Assembly: GCF_000337095.1 (NCBI RefSeq) | Contig: NZ_AOIV01000025.1 | Location: 36,455 to 100,454 of the forward strand | Origin: Halogeometricum pallidum JCM 14848 | GTDB lineage: Archaea > Halobacteriota > Halobacteria > Halobacteriales > Haloferacaceae | DNA length: 64,000 bases | Reading direction: 5' to 3' | Notes under the pieces: generated by a model | Seen by the model: only the letters and a program-made list of their open reading frames with translations | Told to the model about the DNA's origin: nothing | The model's database searches: none | Program-made: the position numbers and the translations under genes | Part shown: positions 34,101 through 41,800 of the stretch, piece by piece | How the letters are laid out: every line of letters starts with the position of its first letter | Numbering within the stretch: the stretch's first letter is position 1

Positions 34101-34174
34101 GTCCGGGTGCGAGAATTGAACCCGCGTCTCAGCCTCCACAAGGCTGAAGGATAGTCCACTACCCTAACCCGGAC
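34101..34174 (-). tRNA. tRNA-His (GUG)
   Basis: Minus strand, 74 nt including an encoded G-1 paired with C73, the histidine identity element. The acceptor pairs TCCGGGT with ACCCGGA. The anticodon stem CAGCC/GGCTG encloses TTGTGGA with anticodon GTG. The T-arm is GCGGG-TTCAATT-CTCGC. No intron; CCA is not encoded. Its 3' end is duplicated downstream. Confidence 0.93.
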
Positions 34175-34297
34175 ACGCAGTTAGTGGTATCCTCGTGTGA
34201 CTAAAATACGTTACGACTCCAGGGAGGCGTGCGAGAGAGGTGCACGCCGCCGTCCACCGGGACGCTTTTGCCGCCGACAGGACTAGAACGGGCAACT

Positions 34298-34753
34298 GTG
34301 GCCATCACGGACAAGATATACCTCAAAAACCACCGCGAAATCGTCTCGCAACTGGACGTGAACATCCCGAAGGGGGCGTTCAAGGGGGCGACGATGGACG
34401 TGCTCTACTCGGGAGAGGGCCTCTCGAAGGTGGACGCGGCGACGCGCGACAGACTGCTCGACTTCGCGAAGGCCTTTCTGGACCCCGAGAACCCCGACGA
34501 CCTCTACACGGGCTACCCGGAACGGCAGTTCGTGACGTACATCCTCGAACTCCGCGCGCAGGGGCTCGGCCCCGACGCCATCGTCGACGTGATGGGCGAC
34601 GAATACATGCTGTACGCCTACCCCGGCGACGTGCTCTCCTTCCTCGACAACGCCGTGCGGACGCTCGAAGCCGTCGAGACGCTCTCGAACGTCGAGGGCG
34701 ACGACGAGATGGAACGGAAGGCACGCGACGCGAAGCGGGCGCTCAGCGGCTGA
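34298..34753 (+). CDS. Conserved haloarchaeal protein of unknown function
   Basis: 151 residues from GTG 34298 (VAITDKIYLKNHREIV); the longer frame upstream is Pro/Thr-rich and unlikely. Largely alpha-helical by appearance: QLDVNIPKGAFKGATMDVLY, LLDFAKAFLDPENPDDLYTG, QFVTYILELRAQGLGPDAIVD, DVLSFLDNAVRTLEAVETL. No cysteine, membrane segment or known catalytic motif. It looks like a conserved single-domain family; I do not know its function. Confidence 0.8.
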   Translation: MAITDKIYLKNHREIVSQLDVNIPKGAFKGATMDVLYSGEGLSKVDAATRDRLLDFAKAFLDPENPDDLYTGYPERQFVTYILELRAQGLGPDAIVDVMGDEYMLYAYPGDVLSFLDNAVRTLEAVETLSNVEGDDEMERKARDAKRALSG

Positions 34754-34801
34754 GAGCGCGAGAGCGGGAACACGAAGGCGGCGGCCGCAGGTCGGTTCGT
34801 C

Positions 34802-35209
34802 CTAGCCCAGACGGAACGACGGTTCGTCGGCTTCGCCGTCCAGGTCTTCCAGTTGGATGACCTCCTCCTCCTCGTCTTCGAGTTGTTCGCGGAGGTAGTT
34901 GACGTAGCGTTTGTGCTCTTCGAGTTGTTCGCGGAGGTGGTCCGCCTCCAGTTCGAGACGCTCGTGCTCGCGGACGAAACTCTTCGGAACCTGCACCTTC
35001 GGCGGGAACGACTCCGTCTCCTCGGCGCCCATCCCTTCGAGTTCGTGGTCCGGAACGACCTGCACTTGGCCGTCGTGGGCAACGAGGGTGTCCACGTAGT
35101 CGCGGAAGACGGCCGACAGCGAGATATCCCGCTCTTCGGCTATCTCCCGAAGCGTCTCGAACGCGTCCTCGTTGACGCGGAACGAGATGGTCTTGTTCTT
35201 GTTGCCCAT
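34802..35209 (-). CDS. Ribbon-helix-helix (CopG-like) regulator with coiled-coil tail
   Basis: 135 residues. The N-terminal RHH fold is KTISFRVNEDAFETLREIAEERDISLSAVFRDYV: a strand followed by two helices. Residues 75-120 form a charged coiled coil (VREHERLELEADHLREQLEEHKR) and the C-terminus is acidic. ATG 35209 is preferred; three extra residues are possible from GTG or ATG positions upstream. Probably a DNA-binding dimer with a coiled-coil multimerisation element. Confidence 0.88.
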   Translation of the reverse strand: MGNKNKTISFRVNEDAFETLREIAEERDISLSAVFRDYVDTLVAHDGQVQVVPDHELEGMGAEETESFPPKVQVPKSFVREHERLELEADHLREQLEEHKRYVNYLREQLEDEEEEVIQLEDLDGEADEPSFRLG

Positions 35210-35342
35210 GATGCCCAAAAGTTGTCGCTCGGAGCTACTTAATGCTTCGTCAGACGGTTACGCGGCGAAAAATCGGATCGGCGTCGCCGGCGCAGTCCGG
35301 CGGCCTGTCGAGGTTCTCTCGGAAGCGTCGCGCGAGCGTCGA

Positions 35343-36029
35343 CTACGCGTTCGGTTCCGGCGAGGCGGTATCGGCGTCGCTCCCCTCCGATTCGGATTCA
35401 GAGTCGGACGCGTCGGCGGTGTCGGCTCCGTCCGACCCGCCGAGTTCGTCGCCGCCGGCCTCTTCGAGGCTCTGGAGGGCGGAGACGGCGGCCGTCTTGT
35501 AGCGGTCGGTGGGGAGGTCGTACTCTTCGCGGGACATGCGGCCGTACTCGTTGCCCTCCTGGTCGAACCGCTCGATGCGCTCGACCGTCCGCTGAGCCGT
35601 CTCGACGACCCAGCGGTCCCGCGTCGTCGCGTCGACGACGCTGATTGACTCGGGGCGCACGGAGACGTTGACGTTGCCGTCGTCCGTCTCGTAGGTCCGC
35701 GGCTTGCCGACGACGGAGACGTACGCGGGCGGTTCGAGGTCGCGGAGCGCGCTCGCCGCCTCGGGCTGGTACTGCCCGGCGTAGACGAAGAACGTCCCCG
35801 TCGGGTCGACGATGCGGCCCCGCCAGTACTCGTTGTCCTCGCCCACGTCCTCCTTCTCGGTGAGGGTGCCGACGAGGAAGACGCGGTTGGCCTTCTCCCC
35901 CGTCGGGAGGAGCAGGTACACCGGCGCCCGTTCGTCGTCGGACTCTTTGAACGTGTAGCTGGCGTCGTTGAACTCTTCGGCGAACACTCGCCGGGCGACC
36001 TCTCGGGACGGGACTTCGTTGGAACTCAT
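35343..36029 (-). CDS. rpap3: RPA-associated protein (COG3390)
   Basis: 228 residues with an OB-fold (VYLLLPTGEKANRVFLVGTL, DPTGTFFVYAGQYQPEA, YVSVVGKPRTY), then helices (WVVETAQRTVERIERFD) and an acidic Ser/Asp tail. The ATG directly follows the stop of the upstream RPA gene. In Haloferax volcanii the RPA and RPA-associated proteins form paired operons and bind single-stranded DNA together in repair. The length and pairing here fit RPAP3. Confidence 0.9.
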   Translation of the reverse strand: MSSNEVPSREVARRVFAEEFNDASYTFKESDDERAPVYLLLPTGEKANRVFLVGTLTEKEDVGEDNEYWRGRIVDPTGTFFVYAGQYQPEAASALRDLEPPAYVSVVGKPRTYETDDGNVNVSVRPESISVVDATTRDRWVVETAQRTVERIERFDQEGNEYGRMSREEYDLPTDRYKTAAVSALQSLEEAGGDELGGSDGADTADASDSESESEGSDADTASPEPNA

Positions 36030-36959
36030 TTAGATCGACCTCGCTTTGATGAGGACCGCTTCGGCATCGGCCGGTTCGTTCAGTCGTTCGGTGTCGTCGG
36101 CGAGCACGTACCGACCCAGTTCGGGGCCGGAGACGCGGTAGTATCTGCCGATCAGGTCCGTGCGCATCTCGTCGACGACGACGGTGGTGTCGAGTGCGTC
36201 CATCGCCATCTCCTGCGCTTCCTCCAGCGTGATGCCGGTGAGGTCTTCGGTCATATCGCGGCCGAAGATGACCTCGTGGACGGCGTCGCCGTCGTCGAGG
36301 ACGCCCTTGATGCGGAGGTCGAACTCGCCCTCGACGTTGCCGTGTTCGTTACAGCGGCCGTTCTGGAGGACGCGCGTGCAGCCCTCCTCGGGGCAGCGCT
36401 TGATGAGGCCGCTCCCGGACTGGATGTCCACGAGCGCGCCCTCGACGGTGGTGGCGTCGTCCCCGACTTCGATGTCCTCGTCGAGTTCTTCGATGCTGGT
36501 CGTCCGGTTGAGCTTCACGGAGAAGTTGCCCTGGTACTCGTCGGTGACGACGTTGCCGAGGCGGTACACCTTTCCCTCCTCGATTTCGGGGAGGTCGGAG
36601 GTGGTGAAGGAGACGAACTTCATCCGTCCGGACTCGTCGCCGAGGAGGCCGACCTGCGAGATGGACTCGCTTCTCGGCTCCCACAGTTCGACGACTTTCG
36701 CGGTGACGTCGACCCACTGCTCGTCCTGGTCGATGTCCGCGAGGTGGACCTCCTCGTTCCCGCCGCGACCGAGTTCGTCGCGGTCGAGGCCCGCCTCGTC
36801 GAGGTAGCTGTTGACGACGGAGCGACGCGCCTCGTCGACGGGCACCCGGTACTCGTCGACGAGGTTCTGCAGTCGCTCCTCGACGTCGTCGGCGTCGATA
36901 TCTAAGTGGTCTGAAAACTGCTCGGCGATCTCCTCTGCATGGTTTCGCAGGTCTGACAT
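36030..36959 (-). CDS. rpa3: Replication protein A, RPA3-type
   Basis: Single-stranded DNA-binding protein for replication and repair, 309 residues from ATG 36959. OB folds lie at about 70-150 (HLADIDQDEQWVDVTAKVVEL, GRMKFVSFTTSD) and 165-230. A zinc finger follows (C189, C194, C203, H206), then a C-terminal domain ending in EAVLIKARSI. The length suits Rpa3 rather than the longer Rpa1. An in-frame ATG at 36989 would add ten residues. A TATA-like TTATTAACC near 37020 fits a near-leaderless start there, while GGAGGCG before 36959 fits the inner one; the choice is unresolved. Confidence 0.92.
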   Translation of the reverse strand: MSDLRNHAEEIAEQFSDHLDIDADDVEERLQNLVDEYRVPVDEARRSVVNSYLDEAGLDRDELGRGGNEEVHLADIDQDEQWVDVTAKVVELWEPRSESISQVGLLGDESGRMKFVSFTTSDLPEIEEGKVYRLGNVVTDEYQGNFSVKLNRTTSIEELDEDIEVGDDATTVEGALVDIQSGSGLIKRCPEEGCTRVLQNGRCNEHGNVEGEFDLRIKGVLDDGDAVHEVIFGRDMTEDLTGITLEEAQEMAMDALDTTVVVDEMRTDLIGRYYRVSGPELGRYVLADDTERLNEPADAEAVLIKARSI

Positions 36960-37157
36960 GGTTTCACTCGCCTCCGCCTTGGTTTCCATTGGGAGGCGTA
37001 CGTCGGTTGGTTCGCTATGGTTAATAAGCTTACGTGCGAGATGAAACTGAAAACGCAGCCCTTGGGTCTCCTACAGCCACAATTCGGCACTCTCCACCGC
37101 ACCGAATTCGGCCACCAACGGACCTATAGCCTCGGCGCGCCCACCGCCCGGTAAGCG

Positions 37158-37445
37158 ATGGACGACCGATTCGCACGCTTCGTCCGAGACCAGTTCCGCG
37201 TCGCCGGCCGACAGTACGCCCGCGCGAAACGGGCGTACGACGACGGCAGAGAGACGTCGCAGTCCGACCTCCCCGACCTGCCGCGCGACGAGGAGGGGCG
37301 CGTCCGCCTGGTCTGCCGGCGCCACGCCGAACGCCGCGCCGTCGGCCTTGACGATGCCCACCTCCCGGCCTGCTTCGAGGCCGGCCACCCCGACTGCGAA
37401 GGCTGCGCCGAGGACGTCCGAAGCGGGGTCGTCGAGACGTGGTGA
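37158..37445 (+). CDS. Small Cys/His protein (DUF7091-like)
   Basis: 95 residues, MDDRFARFVRDQFRVAGRQYARAKRAYDDGR-type N-terminal helix, then VRLVCRRHAERR and a C-terminal cluster PACFEAGHPDCEGCAEDV. The arrangement C-x-x-H ... C-x5-H-x2-C-x2-C suggests a zinc site. It matches a haloarchaeal family I recall as DUF7091. Its end overlaps the start of the mannose-1-phosphate guanylyltransferase gene by 7 nt, so the two are probably cotranscribed. Confidence 0.82.
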   Translation: MDDRFARFVRDQFRVAGRQYARAKRAYDDGRETSQSDLPDLPRDEEGRVRLVCRRHAERRAVGLDDAHLPACFEAGHPDCEGCAEDVRSGVVETW

Positions 37446-38506
37446 ACGCCTCCGCGGACCGACCGGTCGTCGCCCTCGTCCTCGCCGGCGGCACCGGTTC
37501 CCGCCTCTACCCCGCGAGTCGCGCGGACCGACCCAAGCAGTTCCTCCCGCTTCTCGGCGAGGAGTCGCTCCTCTCGCGTACGGTCGAACGCGCCCGCGAG
37601 GTGGCCGACGAGGTGGTCGTCTCCACCCGCCCGGCGTTCGCCGAGGCGATTCCCGACCACGCGCCCGACGCCGAGGTGGTCGTCGAACCCGCCGCGCGGG
37701 ACACCGGTCCCGCCCTCGTCTACGCCACCCACTGCGTCCGCGACCTGTACGGCGACTGCGTCGTCGTCGCCCTCCCCAGCGACCACCGGGTCGAGGGCGA
37801 CTTCGCCGACACGATGCGCCGCGGGGCGCGCGTCGCCGCCGACACGGGGTCGCTCGTCACGTTCGGCGTCGAACCGACCCGACCGGACACCGGATACGGC
37901 TACATCGAACCCGGCATCTTCGTGGGCGAAGGAGGCGAAGGGAGCGAGAAAGGGGAGGACGAGAACGGCTACGCGCCCGTCGCGGCGTTCCACGAAAAAC
38001 CGGACGCCGAGACGGCCGAGAAGTACGTCGACGCCGGCCACTACTGGAACGCCGGCATCTTCGCGTGGACGCCCGCTGCCCTCCTCGACGCCGCCCGCGA
38101 CACGCCCCTCTCCGGTCTCGTCGCCGCCCTCGACGCCGGCGACGACGCCGAGGCCGCCTTCGAGGACGTGCCGGAGGTGAGCATCGACTACGGCGTGATG
38201 GAACGCGCCGCCGACGCCGTCGTCGTCCCCGCGACGTTCGAGTGGGACGACCTGGGCTCGTGGGACGCTCTCGAACGCGTGCTGGACCCGGACGAGGACG
38301 GGTCGGTCGTCGCGGGCGACGCGACGCTCCGGTCGGTCGACGCCGCGGACAACGTCGTCGCGGGCGACGACAAGCACGTCTCGCTCGTCGGCGTCTCGGA
38401 CCTCGCGGTGGTCGCGTGGGACGACCGGGTCCTCGTCGTGCCGAAGTCGCGCGCGCAGGACGTGCGGGACCTCGCGGACGAGTTGAAGTCGCGCGGCGAG
38501 TTCTAA
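37439..38506 (+). CDS. Mannose-1-phosphate guanylyltransferase
   Basis: Makes GDP-mannose from mannose 1-phosphate and GTP for glycan or S-layer glycosylation. 355 residues: nucleotidyltransferase signature LAGGTGSRLYPASRADRPKQ, LPSDHRVEGDF, RPDTGYGYIEPG, KPDAETAEKYV with HYWNAGIFAW, FEWDDLGSWDAL, and a C-terminal short domain. GTG 37439 or 37442 are both possible. The isomerase domain found in bacterial ManC is absent. Confidence 0.92.
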   Translation: MVNASADRPVVALVLAGGTGSRLYPASRADRPKQFLPLLGEESLLSRTVERAREVADEVVVSTRPAFAEAIPDHAPDAEVVVEPAARDTGPALVYATHCVRDLYGDCVVVALPSDHRVEGDFADTMRRGARVAADTGSLVTFGVEPTRPDTGYGYIEPGIFVGEGGEGSEKGEDENGYAPVAAFHEKPDAETAEKYVDAGHYWNAGIFAWTPAALLDAARDTPLSGLVAALDAGDDAEAAFEDVPEVSIDYGVMERAADAVVVPATFEWDDLGSWDALERVLDPDEDGSVVAGDATLRSVDAADNVVAGDDKHVSLVGVSDLAVVAWDDRVLVVPKSRAQDVRDLADELKSRGEF

Positions 38507-38525
38507 GCGCGTCCGCTCGCCCTCC

Positions 38526-39056
38526 CTACTCCGCGGACCGCCGGACGCGGAGGGTCCCCTCGGTCGTGACGCCGACGAGGAGCGACGAGCGCACTTCCCG
38601 CCCCCGGACGGCGTCGCCGGCGGCGTCGGCGACGATCTTCATCAGGTCCGGCGCGGTGTGACTCACCTTCACGCCCGCCTCGTCACAGGCGTCGTAGACG
38701 AGTTTCGGCACGTCGTACAGGTCGGCGCCCTCCTCGACGGCCACCTGAACGGGGGCGGTCAGCGCCTCCGCGAACGCGACGGTCTCTCTCGCCCTCTCGA
38801 CGTTGCGCCGCGCGCTGGATTCGACGCTGGAGACGTTCGCGCGCGAGGTTCCGAGGTGCTCGGCGATGGTCGACTGGCGGACGCCGCGTTCGCGGAGGGC
38901 CAGCACCTCGGCCTGCCGTCGCGTGAGGACGCTCGTCTCGGGGTCGAATCCCGTCTCGGCGAGGACGCCCGCGGCGTCGACGTCCGCGTCGGTACCGACG
39001 CCGTCTCCCTCGCTCCCGTCCCCATCCCCGTCCCGGCCGCGGTCCGCGTCGTGCAT
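38526..39056 (-). CDS. Tfx-family DNA-binding protein
   Basis: 176 residues. A disordered acidic N-terminus (1-45) leads to a Tfx/sigma-like HTH (SVLTRRQAEVLALRERGVRQ, STIAEHLGTSRANVSSVESSARRNV) and a C-terminal domain (LYDVPKLVYDACDEAGVKVSHTAPDLMKI) typical of archaeal Tfx. The founding Tfx was described in relation to formylmethanofuran dehydrogenase genes in methanogens; here the target is unknown. It is convergent with the guanylyltransferase gene. Confidence 0.9.
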   Translation of the reverse strand: MHDADRGRDGDGDGSEGDGVGTDADVDAAGVLAETGFDPETSVLTRRQAEVLALRERGVRQSTIAEHLGTSRANVSSVESSARRNVERARETVAFAEALTAPVQVAVEEGADLYDVPKLVYDACDEAGVKVSHTAPDLMKIVADAAGDAVRGREVRSSLLVGVTTEGTLRVRRSAE

Positions 39057-39142
39057 ACGCTTCGCTACCGGCGCGGGTCGCAAAAAGCTACAGAAGGATG
39101 TGACTGTCCGTGGCGTGACGCGGCGTGGCGGTTCGCGGGCGT

Positions 39143-39643
39143 CTAGCTCCCCCAGAAGTTGTCGCGGCTTCCGAGGGCGGTCGGCCGCTTCGGCCCGCTT
39201 CCCTTGTCGTTGCCGCCGTCGTCGTCGCTGTCGTCGCCGTCATCGTTCCCGTCGCCGTCGCCGCCTCTCCCGGCCGCGTCGGCGTCTCCGGCCTCCTCGT
39301 CGGGGTCGGTCGGCAGGCGCTCGACCACCTTCTTCGATTTGGCGTGGTTCGACTTCACCCGGTCGATGCGGACGACGGCGCGCGTGGTCGGCAGCAAGCC
39401 GTCGACGAGGACGATGAAGCCGTCCTCGGTCCGCCCGACGCCGGCGCCGCTCTCGTGGATGTCGTCGACGGTGACGACGACGTCCTCGCCCGGCTTGACG
39501 GGCTGCTGTTTCAGGTCGCGGATCGGCTGTTCGTAGCTGTTACACCACTCTGCCCCCGCGCGGTCCCCGTAGTACTGACATCCCATCCCGTTGATGCGCT
39601 CGGAGTACCGCGGGCACTCGTCCGCCAGTGGACAGTCTGACAT
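39143..39643 (-). CDS. TRAM-domain protein with N-terminal Cys cluster
   Basis: 166 residues. A cysteine-containing N-terminus (C4, C10, C22, C34 in DCPLADECPRYS, GMGCQYYG and EWCNSYE) is followed by a TRAM domain at about 50-110 (VVVTVDDIHESGAGVGRTEDGFIVLV, ATTRAVVRI-like strands). The tail is a long Asp/Gly-rich disordered segment ending PTALGSRDNFWGS. TRAM domains bind RNA and in archaea can act as cold-shock RNA chaperones. The N-terminal cysteines may bind metal or an Fe-S cluster. Confidence 0.88.
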   Translation of the reverse strand: MSDCPLADECPRYSERINGMGCQYYGDRAGAEWCNSYEQPIRDLKQQPVKPGEDVVVTVDDIHESGAGVGRTEDGFIVLVDGLLPTTRAVVRIDRVKSNHAKSKKVVERLPTDPDEEAGDADAAGRGGDGDGNDDGDDSDDDGGNDKGSGPKRPTALGSRDNFWGS

Positions 39644-39772
39644 ACGAGAGGCTACTCTATCGCTCGTCTAAACGCTTCCGGGTGCGCCTCCGAGGCGCCG
39701 ACACGGTGTGAGGCCCGGGGTCCGTCGCTCACCGGACGCAACGCTTTCCCGCGCTTGCACCCGAACTCGACT

Positions 39773-40471
39773 ATGAGCCGTCGCGTCCCGGAGTTCGCCC
39801 TCATCATCGGCGTCGTCCTCGGCCTCTCGGCGGTGGTGTTCGGTCTCGTGCTCGGAGGGGGCCTCCTCGATACCGTGGTTCTCGCCGCCGTCGGCACGTA
39901 CCCGTTCGTCGCCTTCGGCCTCCTCCGCGACGACGACCCCGCCTCGGTCGTCCCGCCGCGCTGGGTGCTCGCCGGCGGCGTCCTCTGGGCGTCCCTCGGC
40001 GTCGTCGGCGTCCTCGCGGGCGACTCCTCGCCGTCCGCCCTGATTCCCGCGGCCTTCGCGGGCCTCGTCCTCGCGCTTCCCCCGGCGGCGTACGCGGTCC
40101 GTTACGGCGCGGGCGTGAATCCGCTCCCGGCCCGAGCGACGTTCGCCGTCGGCGTCGTCGTCGCCGTCGGCCTCCTCGTCGTCGGTCTCGTCACCTCACA
40201 ACCCGTCTTAGGCGTCGTCGACGCCCTCCTCGCCGCCGTCGCCGCCGGCCTGTACGCGACCGCTCGCGGCGTTCGACTCGCCGAGCGCACCCGCCGTGCG
40301 GGCGTCGCGGCGGGTGCGCTCCTCGGCGTCGCTCTCGTCCTCGTCGGCGTCGTTCTCGGCGACGAACTCACGAACTGGCTGCTGGCCGGCGCCGCGGTGG
40401 CGTTCGCCCCGAGTCTGTACGTGGTGCTGTCGCGGGACCGAAAACGGGGTCGGAGGCGGCGGACGCGGTGA
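39773..40471 (+). CDS. Multi-pass membrane protein of unknown function
   Basis: 232 residues with about seven hydrophobic helices (ALIIGVVLGLSAVVFGLVLG, VVLAAVGTYPFVAFGLL, WVLAGGVLWASLGVVGVLAG and later ones), few charged residues, and a basic C-terminus RKRGRRRRTR. No catalytic or transport signature is recognised. ATG 39773 (MSRRVPEF) is preferred to an ATG six codons upstream. Confidence 0.7.
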   Translation: MSRRVPEFALIIGVVLGLSAVVFGLVLGGGLLDTVVLAAVGTYPFVAFGLLRDDDPASVVPPRWVLAGGVLWASLGVVGVLAGDSSPSALIPAAFAGLVLALPPAAYAVRYGAGVNPLPARATFAVGVVVAVGLLVVGLVTSQPVLGVVDALLAAVAAGLYATARGVRLAERTRRAGVAAGALLGVALVLVGVVLGDELTNWLLAGAAVAFAPSLYVVLSRDRKRGRRRRTR

Positions 40472-40588
40472 GTCCCCTGAGAACGGTCCGCCCCGCCGTC
40501 GTGAACGTTCTTGACCGGAAGTTCGCGTTCCGCTTCTGCGGAGTCGGTGCGACGACTCGTGGTCGTTCCGACGGAACGACCGGAAAAA

Positions 40589-41584
40589 TCAGGCCAGCGG
40601 CGTCCGCTCGACCACGGTGCCGTCGACGGTGGGGTACTGCTCGACGATTTCGCCCTTCGGCGCGTCGCCGTCCTCGACCATCTCTTCGAGGAGCCACCAC
40701 GCCACCTCGACGTGGTCGGACTTGACGGTGTAGAACTCCTCGGGCACGCCGAGGGCGTCCATGTCGGCCTCCGTCAACCACGTCTTCCCGTAGACGAGCG
40801 TCCCGTCGTCGGTCACCTCGTCGAACGGCCGGCGGATGTTCTGCGCCATGCGCTTGAGGCGGTTGCGGTGCTGGGCGGCGTCTTTGAACACCGAGGTGCA
40901 GAAGTAGACGCGCTCGTGGTCGGCCATCTCTTCGAGGATGGCGTCCTTCGAGCCGTCGACGGCCGACATGTGGCCCTCCTGCAGTTCGTACCCCTCCTCT
41001 TGCATCCGGCGGTAGTTGCCGTCCGACATCTCGAACTCGTTGACGTTGCAGAACTCCGCGGCCCCCTCGTCGAGGAAGTCGAGAAACTCCTCCTCGGCGC
41101 GGATGCCCGGAATCTCGAAGGCGGGCGTCAGTCCCTCCTCGCGGGCGACGTAGAGGATGTCCTCCCACTCGGTGCCGTGCAGGTCGCCCCACATCTCGTA
41201 CGGCGGGTGGAAGCGAATCTCGTCCAGACCGGCCTCCGAGAGGCGGCACATGTTCTCGCGGCCGCCCGTGATTCCGGTGTACAGGTGGGTGTGGTGGTCC
41301 TCGCCGAACTCGTCTTTGAGTAGTTCGAGGTAGCGACAGGTCTTGTCGAGGGCCTCCTGCGGCTCGCCGCCCGTGATGGACGTCCCCAGCGCCTCCATGC
41401 GCTTGGCCTCGGCGATGACGTCGTCGTCGGACTCGACCTTCCGCTCGTTGGCGTACACGTCCGTGACGTTCTTGCGGTTCTCGCCGAGGGGACAGTAGAA
41501 GCAATCGCGCTGGTCGCAGTAGCCGTAGACGAACAGCACCATCTTCCCTCCCATGGCGCACTGCTCACAGCCCTTCGATATCAT
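40589..41584 (-). CDS. Radical SAM protein with CX4CX2C cluster motif
   Basis: 331 residues. The N-terminal region holds GYCDQRDCFYCPLG, i.e. C23, C28 and C31, with four rather than three residues between the first two cysteines. SAM-binding features follow: SITGGEPQEAL (GGE motif) and FGEDHHTHLYTGITGG. Two more cysteines at the N-terminus (KGCEQCAMGGKMVLFVYG) could bind a second metal. The remaining TIM-barrel strands are visible (EIRFHPPYEMWG, TPAFEIPGIRAEEE). Its reaction is unknown; similar proteins are widespread in haloarchaea. Confidence 0.88.
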   Translation of the reverse strand: MISKGCEQCAMGGKMVLFVYGYCDQRDCFYCPLGENRKNVTDVYANERKVESDDDVIAEAKRMEALGTSITGGEPQEALDKTCRYLELLKDEFGEDHHTHLYTGITGGRENMCRLSEAGLDEIRFHPPYEMWGDLHGTEWEDILYVAREEGLTPAFEIPGIRAEEEFLDFLDEGAAEFCNVNEFEMSDGNYRRMQEEGYELQEGHMSAVDGSKDAILEEMADHERVYFCTSVFKDAAQHRNRLKRMAQNIRRPFDEVTDDGTLVYGKTWLTEADMDALGVPEEFYTVKSDHVEVAWWLLEEMVEDGDAPKGEIVEQYPTVDGTVVERTPLA

Positions 41585-41770
41585 TCGTTACGAACACGGT
41601 ACACGTCCCACGGGCAAAAACCGTGCGAAACGCCGTTCGCCCGTGGTGATCGCTCCCACCGTACGCAGGTGGAGCGGTTCGCTCCCGCGGGCGCGGGTCG
41701 CTGCCGTCTCCGTCGGAATCGACGGCGATTGGGGCCGACGTCCGTCCTCGTCCGCTCCGTCCCCGAAAAC

Positions 41771-41778
41771 AAATATAG
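41771..41778 (+). promoter_or_regulatory. TATA box of DUF373 gene
   Basis: AAATATAG is centred about 26 nt before ATG 41801, giving a leaderless start and ruling out the longer upstream frame. Confidence 0.5.
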
Positions 41779-41800
41779 CCCGACGGCATACGGTCGCACG

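Noticed and set aside
33737..34147. Plus-strand ORFs with repeated RELNPG/ARIEP segments near tRNA-His
   Set aside because: They are translations of the duplicated tRNA 3' ends and flanks, not proteins.
34380..34724. 114-residue minus-strand Arg-rich ORF
   Set aside because: Antisense shadow of the conserved protein gene at 34298-34753.
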